A stretch of DNA of 64,000 nt from Pedobacter psychroterrae (lineage in GTDB: Bacteria > Bacteroidota > Bacteroidia > Sphingobacteriales > Sphingobacteriaceae). The stretch is from positions 124,001-188,000 of the forward strand of contig NZ_SJSL01000006.1 of the NCBI RefSeq assembly GCF_004331695.1. The letters are read 5' to 3'. Under the pieces are notes generated by a model that was not told the origin of the DNA, did not search any database, and saw nothing but the letters and a program-made list of their open reading frames with translations. The position numbers were made by a program, and so were the translations under genes. Positions 1 through 10,020 of this stretch are shown here, piece by piece. How positions within the stretch are numbered: the stretch's first letter is position 1; each line of letters opens with the position of its first letter.

Positions 1-1
1 C

Positions 2-1927
2 AACTTTTGCTCTATGCTGACGGGAACCAGCCCCAACCGCTGTTTCTTTTGGACAGGCAAGATCAGGGAAGAACAAAATGAAAGCTCCCTGCCGCATGTT
101 TCCAACGGTTTTATAGACGGATCTGAAAGGGTAAACTGGAGCACATTCCCGGAACGGCTATCGAAGCATAAGGTAGATTGGAAGATCTACCAGAATGAAC
201 TAAGTGTGGGTGTAGGATTGAACGGCGACGAAGATGACTGGCTGGCTAATTTTACGGACAATGACATGGAGTTCTTCAAGCAGTATCACGTAAAGCGACA
301 TCCGCTGCACCTGCCACACTTGAAAAAACAGCGCCTGGAAATGGAGCAGCAGTTGCAAAACAAGACAGACGAGAAGCTAAAGGGCAGATTGGAGCGCGTG
401 ATCAAAGACATTGAGTTTTTGGAGAAAAACACACTGGCAGAGCTGACACCCGAGCAGCTGGATTTGCACAAACGGGCTTTTGTAACAAATGTAAACGACC
501 CGGACTACCATACGCTGGAAACAATTGCCTATGATGACAATGGTACTGAACGGACCGCAAAAATACCTAAAGGAGATGTACTGCACCAGTTCCGCAGCGA
601 TGTGGACAATGGTAAACTGCCTACTGTATCCTGGCTTGTGGCACCGTCCAATTTCTCTGACCATCCTGGCTCGCCATGGTATGGGGCCTGGTATTTATCA
701 GAAGCGATAGACATCCTGACTAAGAACCCTGAGGTATGGAAGAAGACCATTTTTGTGTTGACCTATGACGAGAATGACGGATATTTTGATCACCTCCCTC
801 CTTTTGTAGCACCAGACCCTAAAGATCCCACCAGCGGTAAGGTTTCAGCATCACTTGACGCCAGGCCGGAGTTTGTGCACAAAAGCGAGCAAAGCAGCAG
901 GCAAAGTACGGTAGGTCTGGGATTTAGGGTACCAATGGTGGTAGTCTCGCCATGGTCCAGGGGTGGTTATGTCAACTCAGAAGTATTTGACCACACCTCT
1001 TCAATTCAGTTTCTGGAACATTTTCTAAGCCATAAAACAGGAGAGAAAGTATTTGAAGACAACATCAGCAGCTGGAGAAGAAGTTTGTGCGGAGACCTTA
1101 CTTCGGTATTCCGTCCATACAACGGAGAGAAAATCGATATGCCAAAGCCGGTAGAGCGAAAACCTTTCCTGGAATCCATCCATAAAGCACAGTATGCGAA
1201 GCTGCCTGACAATTTCAGAAAGCTGGATGAACAAGCAATAACTGAAGTGCTTAAAAATCCTTTGAGAAACCAACATGTGCCGCAACAGGAAAAAGGAATC
1301 AAACCTGCCAATGCGATTCCTTATGAGCTATATGCGACCGCTGGAATGAGTGCTGATCGTTCTGCTCTTAAGATTGATCTTGCAGCTGGTAAGTCGGTGT
1401 TTGGCGAGCGCAGCAGTGGCGCAGGATACAATGTATATGGTGGAGGAAGGAACTGGGCATTTACTGTAGCGGCTGGTGACACTGTGTCGTATGCATGGCC
1501 TTTGAAAGATTTCGCCGATGAATTATACGACCTTAAAGTATACGGTGTCAACGGGTTTTACCGGAGTTATAGTGGTGATGCCAGAGATCCGCAGGTGCTG
1601 GTAAGTCTAAGCTATGAGCGGGAAAAGAATAGGCCTACGGTACCAACAGGTAATGTGGTTGTCCACTTAAAGCGAAACGGCACCGGCAGTAATGAGGCTC
1701 TTAAATTCATCCTTGCTGACAATGCCTACGGCGGTAAAGCAAGGAGCATTGTGCTGCCGGCAGGTAAAACTGAGCTAAGTGTTACGATAGATTTGATAAA
1801 CAGCCGCAATTGGTATGACTTCACGATCCGCCTGGATGGCAATAAAAAATATGCCCAGCAATATGCCGGGCATGTGGAACATCAAAAATCCAGTTTTACA
1901 GATCCGCTAATGGGCGGGATGGTTTAG
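2..1927 (+). CDS. Phosphocholine-specific phospholipase C, 5'-truncated by the window edge
   Basis: Hydrolyses phosphatidylcholine-type phospholipids at the cell surface or outside the cell. The reading frame is open to the left edge, so the first ATG (position 14) is internal; residues NFCSML just before and at it belong to the conserved PLC core, and the Tat-type signal and first metal-binding motifs lie outside the window. Visible are the phosphoesterase core with the motif YDENDGYFDH (near bases 763-792) and, in the last about 200 residues, two consecutive DUF756-like beta domains typical of bacterial non-haemolytic PLCs, ending in a SFTDPLMGG tail. It converges on PUL1 (37 bases between stops), so it is probably an independent gene and not part of the glycan locus. 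Confidence 0.9.
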   Translation, partial: NFCSMLTGTSPNRCFFWTGKIREEQNESSLPHVSNGFIDGSERVNWSTFPERLSKHKVDWKIYQNELSVGVGLNGDEDDWLANFTDNDMEFFKQYHVKRHPLHLPHLKKQRLEMEQQLQNKTDEKLKGRLERVIKDIEFLEKNTLAELTPEQLDLHKRAFVTNVNDPDYHTLETIAYDDNGTERTAKIPKGDVLHQFRSDVDNGKLPTVSWLVAPSNFSDHPGSPWYGAWYLSEAIDILTKNPEVWKKTIFVLTYDENDGYFDHLPPFVAPDPKDPTSGKVSASLDARPEFVHKSEQSSRQSTVGLGFRVPMVVVSPWSRGGYVNSEVFDHTSSIQFLEHFLSHKTGEKVFEDNISSWRRSLCGDLTSVFRPYNGEKIDMPKPVERKPFLESIHKAQYAKLPDNFRKLDEQAITEVLKNPLRNQHVPQQEKGIKPANAIPYELYATAGMSADRSALKIDLAAGKSVFGERSSGAGYNVYGGGRNWAFTVAAGDTVSYAWPLKDFADELYDLKVYGVNGFYRSYSGDARDPQVLVSLSYEREKNRPTVPTGNVVVHLKRNGTGSNEALKFILADNAYGGKARSIVLPAGKTELSVTIDLINSRNWYDFTIRLDGNKKYAQQYAGHVEHQKSSFTDPLMGGMV

Positions 1928-1964
1928 CATAGGCAGCCAGGTACAGACTTTCTTGCCCGACCTG

Positions 1965-3158
1965 CTACTTAATAAATGCTTTCTTCATCACTTCTAGGTA
2001 GCCCATTTTATGCAGGGTATCGGGTTCGAGGTAGCTTCCCTCCGACCACTCGTTCCAGGCATTGACCGTTATTATTTTAGGCTGATTTGGATGTGCATCG
2101 GCAAAGGCCTTGGCCTTTTCTACGTACTTCGCAAACTTAGCAGGGGAAGGATTATTGATGTAGCCTGTCTTGTAAGGGAACCTTGGATTGGCATCCCAGC
2201 TAATAGTAAGATTAGGGAAATATGGGATGGTAAAATCTTTACTAAAGCCGCCCCACATATTGGTAGACAGGTCGGCCCATTTCTCATAGTCCCCGTCAGG
2301 GTTTTGCAGGTGTGCCCAGCAATAGTTCGTCAGACTGTTAAAGCCAAAATATTCCATCACTTTGTTCTGAGTTTCTATTTTTTCACCTGGCACGCCTACC
2401 AGGCTGGACGGCAACGCCCCCCAAAGAATTCCCTGCAGATGAAGCCCCGGGAAGCCCGCTGCCATTGTTTTCTTTCTGAAATAATTAAGTGCGTCTTTGG
2501 TTTGCTCGGCACCACCCAATCCGGCAATGAGGGTATGCAGTTCATAGATACAGAAAACAGGTGCACCATCGATCTTGTAATAAGACGGGTTTTTGAAATA
2601 CTTGCTGATTACGCGGTCGACTACTATATCAAACTGTTTACGGTCTACGGAGCCCTTCCAGATCACAGAATCTTTTCTTGGGTTATCCTTAGCCCAGTAC
2701 GTAGTTGCATCGTGGTTGGCCCACATCAGGTAGAAGTTCATCCTGTTTTTATTGGCCTTTAGAAATCCATCGTTGATGCAGCTTTCCAGGAAGGGCCCGT
2801 CGTTGTACCAATACCAGTCGAAGATGAAAGTATTGACCCCATGCGCTACCGCAGCGGTGATCTTTTTGTCCATATCTTTTGGATTGGCCTCATCCAGGTA
2901 TCCCCACATGGGAACCTTTGGCTGGGCGTGACCAGGCTCTTTAGGCGTCGATTTATAGATAATTTCCCATTCACCTTTTTTGTCAGGAAAAAGAAATTCG
3001 GCCTTCGGTTCGTAATGATAGGCTGGCCAGTAAAATGCCGCAACGTCATAGTCTTGTTTTGCGACCCTATTCTTACTTAGCTTTGGACTGCATGCATAGA
3101 TAAAGACCGAGATGGAGAGCGCGAATATCGCGGTTAGTTTGGTTGTTTTATCGTTCAT
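1965..3158 (-). CDS. GH99-like (WbsX-type) lipoprotein, last gene of PUL1
   Basis: A 397-aa predicted lipoprotein: hydrophobic signal followed by a lipobox ending FIYAC. The mature part shows the GH99-like/WbsX pattern: AAFYWPAYH near the start, PMWGY.DE, then FDWYWYNDG and a late NAWNEWSEGSYLEP motif carrying candidate acidic catalytic residues. The clan includes endo-alpha-mannanases and related enzymes, but WbsX-type proteins are poorly characterised, so the substrate is not assigned. It is the promoter-distal gene of the SusCD operon, separated from the SusD gene by a 75-base gap holding a hairpin. Expected at the cell surface, cutting glycan for the neighbouring SusCD importers. Confidence 0.82.
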   Translation of the reverse strand: MNDKTTKLTAIFALSISVFIYACSPKLSKNRVAKQDYDVAAFYWPAYHYEPKAEFLFPDKKGEWEIIYKSTPKEPGHAQPKVPMWGYLDEANPKDMDKKITAAVAHGVNTFIFDWYWYNDGPFLESCINDGFLKANKNRMNFYLMWANHDATTYWAKDNPRKDSVIWKGSVDRKQFDIVVDRVISKYFKNPSYYKIDGAPVFCIYELHTLIAGLGGAEQTKDALNYFRKKTMAAGFPGLHLQGILWGALPSSLVGVPGEKIETQNKVMEYFGFNSLTNYCWAHLQNPDGDYEKWADLSTNMWGGFSKDFTIPYFPNLTISWDANPRFPYKTGYINNPSPAKFAKYVEKAKAFADAHPNQPKIITVNAWNEWSEGSYLEPDTLHKMGYLEVMKKAFIK

Positions 3159-3177
3159 TTTTATGGTGTTTTGGTAA

Positions 3178-3221
3178 AGCCGTTATAGTCTGTTCCGGTT
3201 TTCAGAAAGGCCATAACGGCT
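3178..3221 (-). promoter_or_regulatory. Intergenic hairpin between SusD and GH99-like genes
   Basis: AGCCGTTAT at 3178-3186 pairs perfectly with ATAACGGCT at 3213-3221, and a smaller 4-bp helix can form inside the loop. On the transcribed strand it begins 12 bases after the SusD stop and is followed only by a short T run, so it is a better candidate for a partial terminator or mRNA-stabilising element that sets the dose of the distal enzyme than for a full terminator. Confidence 0.5.
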
Positions 3222-3233
3222 ATCGAATGCAAT

Positions 3234-5000
3234 TTAGTCAAGCCAGCCAGGATTTTGCCAATTTTGTCCGGTTAAATTCATCACCTTGTTGACCTCTTCC
3301 TGATCTATTGGATACAAAAGGTATTTTTCTGAGTGGGCATTTCTATCTCCTAGTTTGAAACGGGTATAAGTTGGCGCTGCCACTGTGCCTTCAATCCGCA
3401 TACCAGTAACAGATTTATCTGTCTGATCTAGGATCTTCCAGCGGCGAACATCGAAGAAGCGGTGGTCTTCAAAGACAAGTTCGATGCGGCGCTCGTTGCG
3501 GTATCTGGCTTCAAATGCTTCTTTAGACATTCCTGCTGGAAAAGCAGGCATATTTACCCTGGCACGAACAGCATTTACGGCCTCCCTGGCACTCATATTG
3601 AACGAACCGGAGGTTACCTGCGCATCTGGGCCTACTGATTGATAGGCGCATTCAGCAAAGTTCAGATAAAGTTCAGCCAACCTGAAAAGCCTGATAGAAC
3701 CATCGGCATTATTGGTGCGGCCCGAAGCAGAATTGTTGAACTTCCTTGTATAGTAGCCTGTGCGCGTATTGATGCGATTGGTTGTCGAAATTCCTTCAGC
3801 GCCACCTATATTGGTTGCAACTTTCTTCCCGGTCGGCTGGTTTAAAAAGCGCACTGCTCCATTGTAGTAGATGGAAGCATAAAACCTTGGGTCTCTGCTC
3901 ACATATGGATTTTCGGGATCGTATCCAGAGGCTGTATTTACAATCGGAACCAGCTGGTCCGCGTCTGAATAACCTGTAATAGGTACCTGGCCGTTTGCCA
4001 TTTCATAAGCATCTACCAGTTCCTGAGTCGGATTGGGACCTGCTTTGGTTACACCTGGATTAGACGGCATGCCCGCAAATTCCCACATGCGCATTTGTCC
4101 ACCAAGTTGATAAATCGTCTCTTTGTCTGTCGCGCGCTGGTCATTGGAAGTCGTAAAGTGATACAGGGCATATGAATTCTGTGCTACCGTAGCAGCAGGA
4201 ACCAGATTGAACAACCTATAGTCATTGGCAAGGCATTGCGCCAGGGCGTCGGCGGTAATGGTTGTGGCTTCAGCCACCGTGAATGTACCATCTGAAAATA
4301 AAGGGCTCACCGCAAAAGTTACGGTCTGCGACTTGATAGCATAGGCTACAGCCCTAGACATGATGCCAAACTGGTTCTCGTAGATTGCCCATGGGAAGCC
4401 TTCCCTGGTATTTGGATAAGATAATGCAGTATTGCAATCCTGAATGATAAACCTGGCAACCTCAGAAAAAGTAGCCTTTCGGTCTTTAGAAAAATCATGG
4501 TTGATTTCCAGTGGCTTATCAAAAATCGGTACCCCTCCATAACGCTTGATCAGCTGAAGATAATACAAGGCGCGCAAGGTATGTGCTTGTGCAGTCCAAC
4601 CTCCTTTTTCAGCTTCAGTAGCAAATACAGTAGCTGTTTTAATGCTTTCTATGAAGACATTGCACCTCCTTATACCTTCATACAAGCGAGCCCATGGACT
4701 TCCGTCTATAGATACCGATGGATAATTCGTCGTCGTAATATTCCCTGCATACCAGGCTTGGAAGCGTGAGCCCGGCGTGATGTCGTCCGCATCCTGCGCA
4801 TCGTCAGTGAAGCCTGCACGGTCTACCGAAAGTGCCGGTGCAAAACCATAGCAGGAATTGAGGTAACCGCGTGTGCGGTTATAATCGCTAAATACCTGGT
4901 CCATGGTGATCCTTCCATCACTTGGAAGATCCAGTTTTTTATTACAGGAAAATAGCATCCCTGCGGTCAATATGGCTATATAAAGATTTGATTTTTTCAT
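3234..5000 (-). CDS. SusD/RagB-family outer-membrane lipoprotein (PUL1, second pair)
   Basis: A 588-aa SusD-like glycan-binding lid that sits on the SusC transporter at the cell surface. Signal peptide and lipobox (MLFSC, followed by NKKLDLPSDG) are typical, as are the N-terminal helix pattern DQVFSDYNRTRGYLNSCY, the central SusD repeats, and the C-terminal block RNERRIELVFEDHRFFDVRRW. Ends in the usual NWQNPGW. Starts 9 bases downstream of its SusC partner's stop, so the two are co-transcribed. The bound glycan cannot be read from sequence. Confidence 0.95.
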   Translation of the reverse strand: MKKSNLYIAILTAGMLFSCNKKLDLPSDGRITMDQVFSDYNRTRGYLNSCYGFAPALSVDRAGFTDDAQDADDITPGSRFQAWYAGNITTTNYPSVSIDGSPWARLYEGIRRCNVFIESIKTATVFATEAEKGGWTAQAHTLRALYYLQLIKRYGGVPIFDKPLEINHDFSKDRKATFSEVARFIIQDCNTALSYPNTREGFPWAIYENQFGIMSRAVAYAIKSQTVTFAVSPLFSDGTFTVAEATTITADALAQCLANDYRLFNLVPAATVAQNSYALYHFTTSNDQRATDKETIYQLGGQMRMWEFAGMPSNPGVTKAGPNPTQELVDAYEMANGQVPITGYSDADQLVPIVNTASGYDPENPYVSRDPRFYASIYYNGAVRFLNQPTGKKVATNIGGAEGISTTNRINTRTGYYTRKFNNSASGRTNNADGSIRLFRLAELYLNFAECAYQSVGPDAQVTSGSFNMSAREAVNAVRARVNMPAFPAGMSKEAFEARYRNERRIELVFEDHRFFDVRRWKILDQTDKSVTGMRIEGTVAAPTYTRFKLGDRNAHSEKYLLYPIDQEEVNKVMNLTGQNWQNPGWLD

Positions 5001-5009
5001 GTTGGTAAA

Positions 5010-8000
5010 TTAAAATATCACGTTTACTCCTAGGTTATAAACTCTGTATACCGGAAAGGAATTATAACCTCCGCCGTCAGGACCAAAGTCTTTGGATTTC
5101 ATATTGTCCCAGGTGATCAGGTTTTGTCCGCTCAGCAGGAACCTAACTTTATCAGCGGTGATCGCTTTCGACAGTCTGGCAGGCAGTGTATAAGCCAATT
5201 GCATGTTTTTAAGGCGAATGAAAGAGCGGTCATAGCTATAATAATCGCTTGCCTCATGGCTGATGCTTTTTACGATAGAAAGCGCTGGTGAAGTAATCGG
5301 TTCGCCATTAGCAAAGCGCTCCGCTGTCCATGCATTTTGATGCAGTGATCCAAAGACCCCATCGATGTCTGTCTCATATACACCCTGACCACTAAAGAAC
5401 GTTGTGTATTTACCAATCCCCTGAAAAAGGAAGTTTAGGTCGAACGCCTTGTAGGTAAGTCCACCGGAGATTCCGTATGAATATTTAGGTAAAGAACCAT
5501 AACCAATAGGCGCCCTGTCATGCAAATCGATAAGTCCGTCTCCATTCAGATCCTGATACTTCAGATCGCCCAGGCGGATTTTGGTCTCGGCATTGTTAAA
5601 CGGAATTCGGTTATTAAGCTCCTCCTGTGTGTTATAAAAACCGTTGCCATTGCTGTAATCTACCAGGTATCCAAATTGCTGGCCGAAAGGAAATCCTTCT
5701 TGTTGCTTTGGATAAGCATAATCAGGCGTACGTACTGCCTCGTTTACACTGATCACTTTATTGTCGATATAACTAAGCTGCCCCCCAATAGAAACACTCA
5801 GATTCTTATTGATGGCCTTATTGTAACCGGCCGTCACTTCATAGCCTTTATTTTCAAACACTCCATTGTTTCCCCTTGGATAATTGCCGAGCGGAACACC
5901 CTGGTACAGCGGTATAGTGGCAGCACCTCCAACGATCATATTGCTCATTCGCTCTTTAAAAACGTCGACTGATATAGAAACTGCGTTGAAGAACCCAAGG
6001 TCAAGCCCCAGGTTTTGTTTGATAGCCACCTCCGCTTCTACAAAAGGGTTACCAACTTGTTGCTGGGTTATTAAATATTGCAGGTAACCAATTGGCCCGC
6101 CTTTGCTGACCGTAACATTATCCAGATAGGCAAAACGACCAAGCCCGCTATTGTCATTAGCCGTTTTACCATAAGAAGCACGGAGCTTCAGATTGCTCAG
6201 CCAGTTAAAGTCCTTTAGGAAGACCTCATTTGATGCCACCCAGGCAGCGGATACTGCAGGTGTAGCAGTAAACCTATGGGACCTGGCATACTGCTCGGAT
6301 CCGGAATAGCCAAGGTCAAACTTGACGAGGTACCTTCTATCATAACCATAATTAAACTCAGCCCCAGAACTAACTCGGTTATAAGGTAATAAGCCCGGAG
6401 ATGAGGTCTCGGTTCTGGTTAAATTTTGAAAAAACATGTAGGCCATTGCGCCTACATTGTGTTTACCAAAGTCGCGCTGATAATTTAACGCCGTGTTGTA
6501 GGTAAGGTGATAATAGTAAGAATGTGTTTTGCTATAGGCAAGCGGGGTTTCATTTTGATCACCCTTTTTAATAAAAGTAAGTGCGTCGTCGGCCCCTGAC
6601 CTGATGAATCGCTCGTAATCCTCTCTTGTACTCAAACTCCCAACAGCGTTGGTCTGATAAGCCATTGTACCATTCAGTGTTAATCCTTTGGTCAGAAAGC
6701 CCATATCCAGATCAAGCCCAAACTGCGAAGTAATATTGGTGACTGTATGCCTCACATAACCGGTACGGTTGAGCAATCCGTACGTTGGTGAAGCCACATT
6801 TTGTGTGGTCAGCACCTTTCCATCCGGGCTTAAAGGGCCGTACATGGTAGGAGGTATCTGGAACAAACTGCTATAAACGGTAGCATTTCCTGCACCTGGT
6901 GTTCGTTCTCTCTTAACATTTCCACTTAAGCGAACAAAAGCTTTCAGATAACGGTTGAGTTTCATATCTACATTGGAGCGGTAATTTACCCATACGTTAT
7001 TTGCATTGGGATTGTACTCCGTCTGGTCGGTAATGAACTGACCGCCCTGGTGCATGAAGTTCAGGTTGGAATAGAACAGCACATTATCGCTGCCACCCGT
7101 CACATTTATTGCCGCGCGCTGCATAGAAGCATAATTTTCCATGTATCTATCGTACCAGTTGGTGCTCGGATAGCGCTCATCTGTACCGCTTCGGTAACCT
7201 TCCATCTGCTGGTCTGAGAAGGGTTTATTCTGACCATCATTAACGGCTGCCTGGTTCCTCATTGTCGCATACGCTGCTGCATTATAAAAATGCGGTTTGG
7301 TCGTCACTTCTTGAAATGCCTGATCCAGTGTTGTTTTAATTTGTACATCCCCTTTATTGCCGCGTTTTGTGGTAATTACCAAAATACCATTGGCACCTTG
7401 TATGCCATATAGCGCCTGTGTAGAAGCATCTTTAAGCAGGGTAACCGACTCAATTTCATTGGCGCTGATATAGTCCAGCGTCTGATTACTATTGTAAGAA
7501 TTAATGATTCCATCTATCATCACCAAAGGCCCGGCACCTCTTGCGGCAGATATTCCCCGAACATATAGGTTAGTTGTAGCCCTTGACAGTTCAGAAGAGA
7601 CCTCTTGTGCGGTAAGACCAGCCAACCGGCCTGGAAAAGTTTGGGTAAGATTGGCCACCGGAGCACGCTCAAGTTCTTCCCCACTGACCGTAGATACGGC
7701 TCCGGATACATCGCCCCTGCGCTGAGCAGTATACCCAAGGTATACGATTTCGTCTCTGTTATGCGCGTCGGGCTGCAGTGTAATATTAAGCTGTTCTTTT
7801 TCAACAGTGCTAATCTTTTGGGTTACATAACCGTTGTACGAAAAAGTCAGGGGCTGATCGCCTTTTACCAGTGTATATTCACCCTTATTGTCGGTCACTG
7901 TCCCTCTTGCGGGTCCGGCATTTACCGTTACTCCCGGGATTGGCCGGCCATGATTGTCTCTTACCGTACCTTTTATCTGAATGGGCACTTCCTGCGCGCT

Positions 8001-8072
8001 ACTTTTGTTCCAGACACAAATCAGAGCCACAAAAGTAAATGCTAGTATATTGATCTTTAGATTATTCATCAT
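5010..8072 (-). CDS. SusC/RagA-family TonB-dependent glycan importer (PUL1, second pair)
   Basis: A 1020-aa outer-membrane barrel. After the signal peptide come a CarboxypepD_reg-like domain (about residues 30-110, IKGTVRDNHGRPIPGVTV), a plug domain with LYVRGISAARGAGPLVMIDG and the IESVTLLKDASTQALYG block, then a beta-barrel of about 780 residues ending VNVIF with an aromatic C-terminal residue. Pairs with the SusD gene immediately downstream and follows the first SusCD pair after 32 bases. No N-terminal extension for anti-sigma signalling is present. Confidence 0.95.
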   Translation of the reverse strand: MMNNLKINILAFTFVALICVWNKSSAQEVPIQIKGTVRDNHGRPIPGVTVNAGPARGTVTDNKGEYTLVKGDQPLTFSYNGYVTQKISTVEKEQLNITLQPDAHNRDEIVYLGYTAQRRGDVSGAVSTVSGEELERAPVANLTQTFPGRLAGLTAQEVSSELSRATTNLYVRGISAARGAGPLVMIDGIINSYNSNQTLDYISANEIESVTLLKDASTQALYGIQGANGILVITTKRGNKGDVQIKTTLDQAFQEVTTKPHFYNAAAYATMRNQAAVNDGQNKPFSDQQMEGYRSGTDERYPSTNWYDRYMENYASMQRAAINVTGGSDNVLFYSNLNFMHQGGQFITDQTEYNPNANNVWVNYRSNVDMKLNRYLKAFVRLSGNVKRERTPGAGNATVYSSLFQIPPTMYGPLSPDGKVLTTQNVASPTYGLLNRTGYVRHTVTNITSQFGLDLDMGFLTKGLTLNGTMAYQTNAVGSLSTREDYERFIRSGADDALTFIKKGDQNETPLAYSKTHSYYYHLTYNTALNYQRDFGKHNVGAMAYMFFQNLTRTETSSPGLLPYNRVSSGAEFNYGYDRRYLVKFDLGYSGSEQYARSHRFTATPAVSAAWVASNEVFLKDFNWLSNLKLRASYGKTANDNSGLGRFAYLDNVTVSKGGPIGYLQYLITQQQVGNPFVEAEVAIKQNLGLDLGFFNAVSISVDVFKERMSNMIVGGAATIPLYQGVPLGNYPRGNNGVFENKGYEVTAGYNKAINKNLSVSIGGQLSYIDNKVISVNEAVRTPDYAYPKQQEGFPFGQQFGYLVDYSNGNGFYNTQEELNNRIPFNNAETKIRLGDLKYQDLNGDGLIDLHDRAPIGYGSLPKYSYGISGGLTYKAFDLNFLFQGIGKYTTFFSGQGVYETDIDGVFGSLHQNAWTAERFANGEPITSPALSIVKSISHEASDYYSYDRSFIRLKNMQLAYTLPARLSKAITADKVRFLLSGQNLITWDNMKSKDFGPDGGGYNSFPVYRVYNLGVNVIF

Positions 8073-8104
8073 CTTATTTATCGTTGAATGCTATAAAATT
8101 GTGA

Positions 8105-10003
8105 TTACCACCCGTTGTTTTGCCAGTTGATGCCTGTGATTCCAAGAAGGCGGTTGGCCTCATTTAACGGAACTGGCAGCAAAAGGAACTTATTGGTGTA
8201 ATTTTTACGCTCTGTAGGTCTAACCGGACGGCGTTTGTAAGTAAAACTACCATTTGAATTCCTGGTGATCTCCATGGCTGTCACCCATTGGTCTGTATCG
8301 GCCAGATCACCTGTGGGAAGCGTCCAGCGACGAACGTCGAAATAGCGGTTCTCTTCCAAAGCAAGCTCCACCCTTCGCTCATTGCGGATGCGCAGGATCA
8401 GTTGGTCTTTGGTAAGGCCCTTAGCCAGCAATGGCATGGCTACCCTTACCCGGATCTCGTTGACTGCATCGGTAGCCTCATCCAGCTTCCCGGCTTCGGC
8501 CGCGGCTTCAGCAAAATTCAGAATGATCTCTCCTAAACGGAATAACTTATGGTTAGCTCCGGCAACGGTATTGTCATTTCCGGAATTTGGATGAAGAAAC
8601 TTACGCTCAAAGTATCCCGTACGCGTAGCTCTTCTGGTGGTAGCATGTATACCTGTCTGTGGTTCTCCTACATAAGTGGCGATAATCCTGGTGCGGTTGG
8701 CTTGTGGTGCTGGAAAGTTTTCGTACGACTCCGGAACCTCTGCAAAATTCCATTGTGCTTTTCTTTTAGACCCATTGTAATAAATGCTTGCGTAGAAACG
8801 CGGATCGCGGTTCTTATAAGGATCGGCAGGATCGTACTGCGTGTTTTGAGGATTGTAGTTAGGCTGCGTATGCTGCTCATCAGCATATGGATTGCCCAGA
8901 TTGAGAATTGGTTGTCCGTCTGTTGTTTCAAATGCATCAACCAATTCCTGTGAAGGACAGGTGCCTGATTTGTAACCATTCTGCGCACCTATACCATCGA
9001 CATCCCAGGTATTCCCCTGGCCTTCACGACTCTGAAAGATCGTTTCACGATCTACAGGTGTGGCGGAATAAGCCATATTCTGTGTGAAATATTCATTGAA
9101 CAGGGCAGTTTTTACATTTTTATCCGGACCCAGGAAGGCATCATTCGACAAATAGATCTGCGGATAATTTACCTGATTGTATAACTCATAACCATTTGCT
9201 TTTAGATTGGCTAACGAAGTTTTATTGACCTGATAAGCTTCCTCCCAATAGTTTTTCCCAGCATTGTTAAGCGGACTGGCTGCAAAAAGAATCATTTGGG
9301 ATTTAATGGCTTCGGCGAGTGCTTTTTGAACACGACCAGCTTCGCCAGCGCTGGTAATCCTCCATGGAAGCTCTGCGTTAGCAAGCGCAGCATCACAGTC
9401 TTCGATGATAAACTTTACCACATCATAAAAGCTTTCCTTTTTTATGGTAGAAAAATCAGCATCAAAATCGTAAACCTCACGCTCTATAGGTAATGCGGCT
9501 CCATACCATTTCAACAATTCCGAATAATAGTACGCACGAAGCAGTTGAGCTTCCGCTTTCCAGCGGCTTTTGTCTGCAGGGGCAGAAACAGTCACCGCAT
9601 CAATGCGCTGGATGAACATCGTGCAGTTGCGTATGGCCGACCAGTACCGTGCCCAATAGTTTCCATTTCCTGCTTCAGTACTCACGTTTACAGCCGGGTG
9701 GTTATCTGCCGATGCATTGCCATTGTACATGCGGCCTGCCATTAGGCCTGACTCAGCTTCAGCATCCGTATCCCAGGCTTCATCACTCCAAACCACGGGT
9801 CCGCGCGACCAAAAGAAATACCTTGCACCTTTTCCGGGCATGTTGGCATAACAGCTGTTTAGAAAAGCACGTACCTTTTCATTATCAGCAAATACGTCAT
9901 CTAAAGAGAGTTTACCATCCGGCGCCATATCAAGGGTCTTTTTACAAGCACCCAAGCTTATGCAAAGGACAAATAGGGTTAGTAATATATATTTGAGTTT
10001 CAT
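8105..10003 (-). CDS. SusD/RagB-family outer-membrane lipoprotein (PUL1, first pair)
   Basis: A 632-aa SusD homologue. Lipobox SLGAC precedes KKTLDMAPDGKLSLDDVFAD, followed by VRAFLNSCYANMPGKG, and the C-terminal region has the family signature NERRVELALEENRYFDVRRW and the end NWQNNGW. About 44 residues longer than the SusD of the second pair; the two look clearly diverged, which suggests the pairs bind different glycan fragments. Follows its SusC partner after 17 bases and precedes the second SusC. Confidence 0.95.
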   Translation of the reverse strand: MKLKYILLTLFVLCISLGACKKTLDMAPDGKLSLDDVFADNEKVRAFLNSCYANMPGKGARYFFWSRGPVVWSDEAWDTDAEAESGLMAGRMYNGNASADNHPAVNVSTEAGNGNYWARYWSAIRNCTMFIQRIDAVTVSAPADKSRWKAEAQLLRAYYYSELLKWYGAALPIEREVYDFDADFSTIKKESFYDVVKFIIEDCDAALANAELPWRITSAGEAGRVQKALAEAIKSQMILFAASPLNNAGKNYWEEAYQVNKTSLANLKANGYELYNQVNYPQIYLSNDAFLGPDKNVKTALFNEYFTQNMAYSATPVDRETIFQSREGQGNTWDVDGIGAQNGYKSGTCPSQELVDAFETTDGQPILNLGNPYADEQHTQPNYNPQNTQYDPADPYKNRDPRFYASIYYNGSKRKAQWNFAEVPESYENFPAPQANRTRIIATYVGEPQTGIHATTRRATRTGYFERKFLHPNSGNDNTVAGANHKLFRLGEIILNFAEAAAEAGKLDEATDAVNEIRVRVAMPLLAKGLTKDQLILRIRNERRVELALEENRYFDVRRWTLPTGDLADTDQWVTAMEITRNSNGSFTYKRRPVRPTERKNYTNKFLLLPVPLNEANRLLGITGINWQNNGW

Positions 10004-10020
10004 AATTATTCTTTCTTAGG

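Noticed and set aside
14..1927. ATG at 14 as the true start of the phospholipase
   Set aside because: The frame is open to the window edge and the residues before it continue the conserved core; the start is upstream of the window.
2010..2762. 250-codon open frame on the plus strand
   Set aside because: Lies fully inside and opposite the GH99-like gene and has no recognisable domain, signal or composition; explained by codon bias of the true gene.
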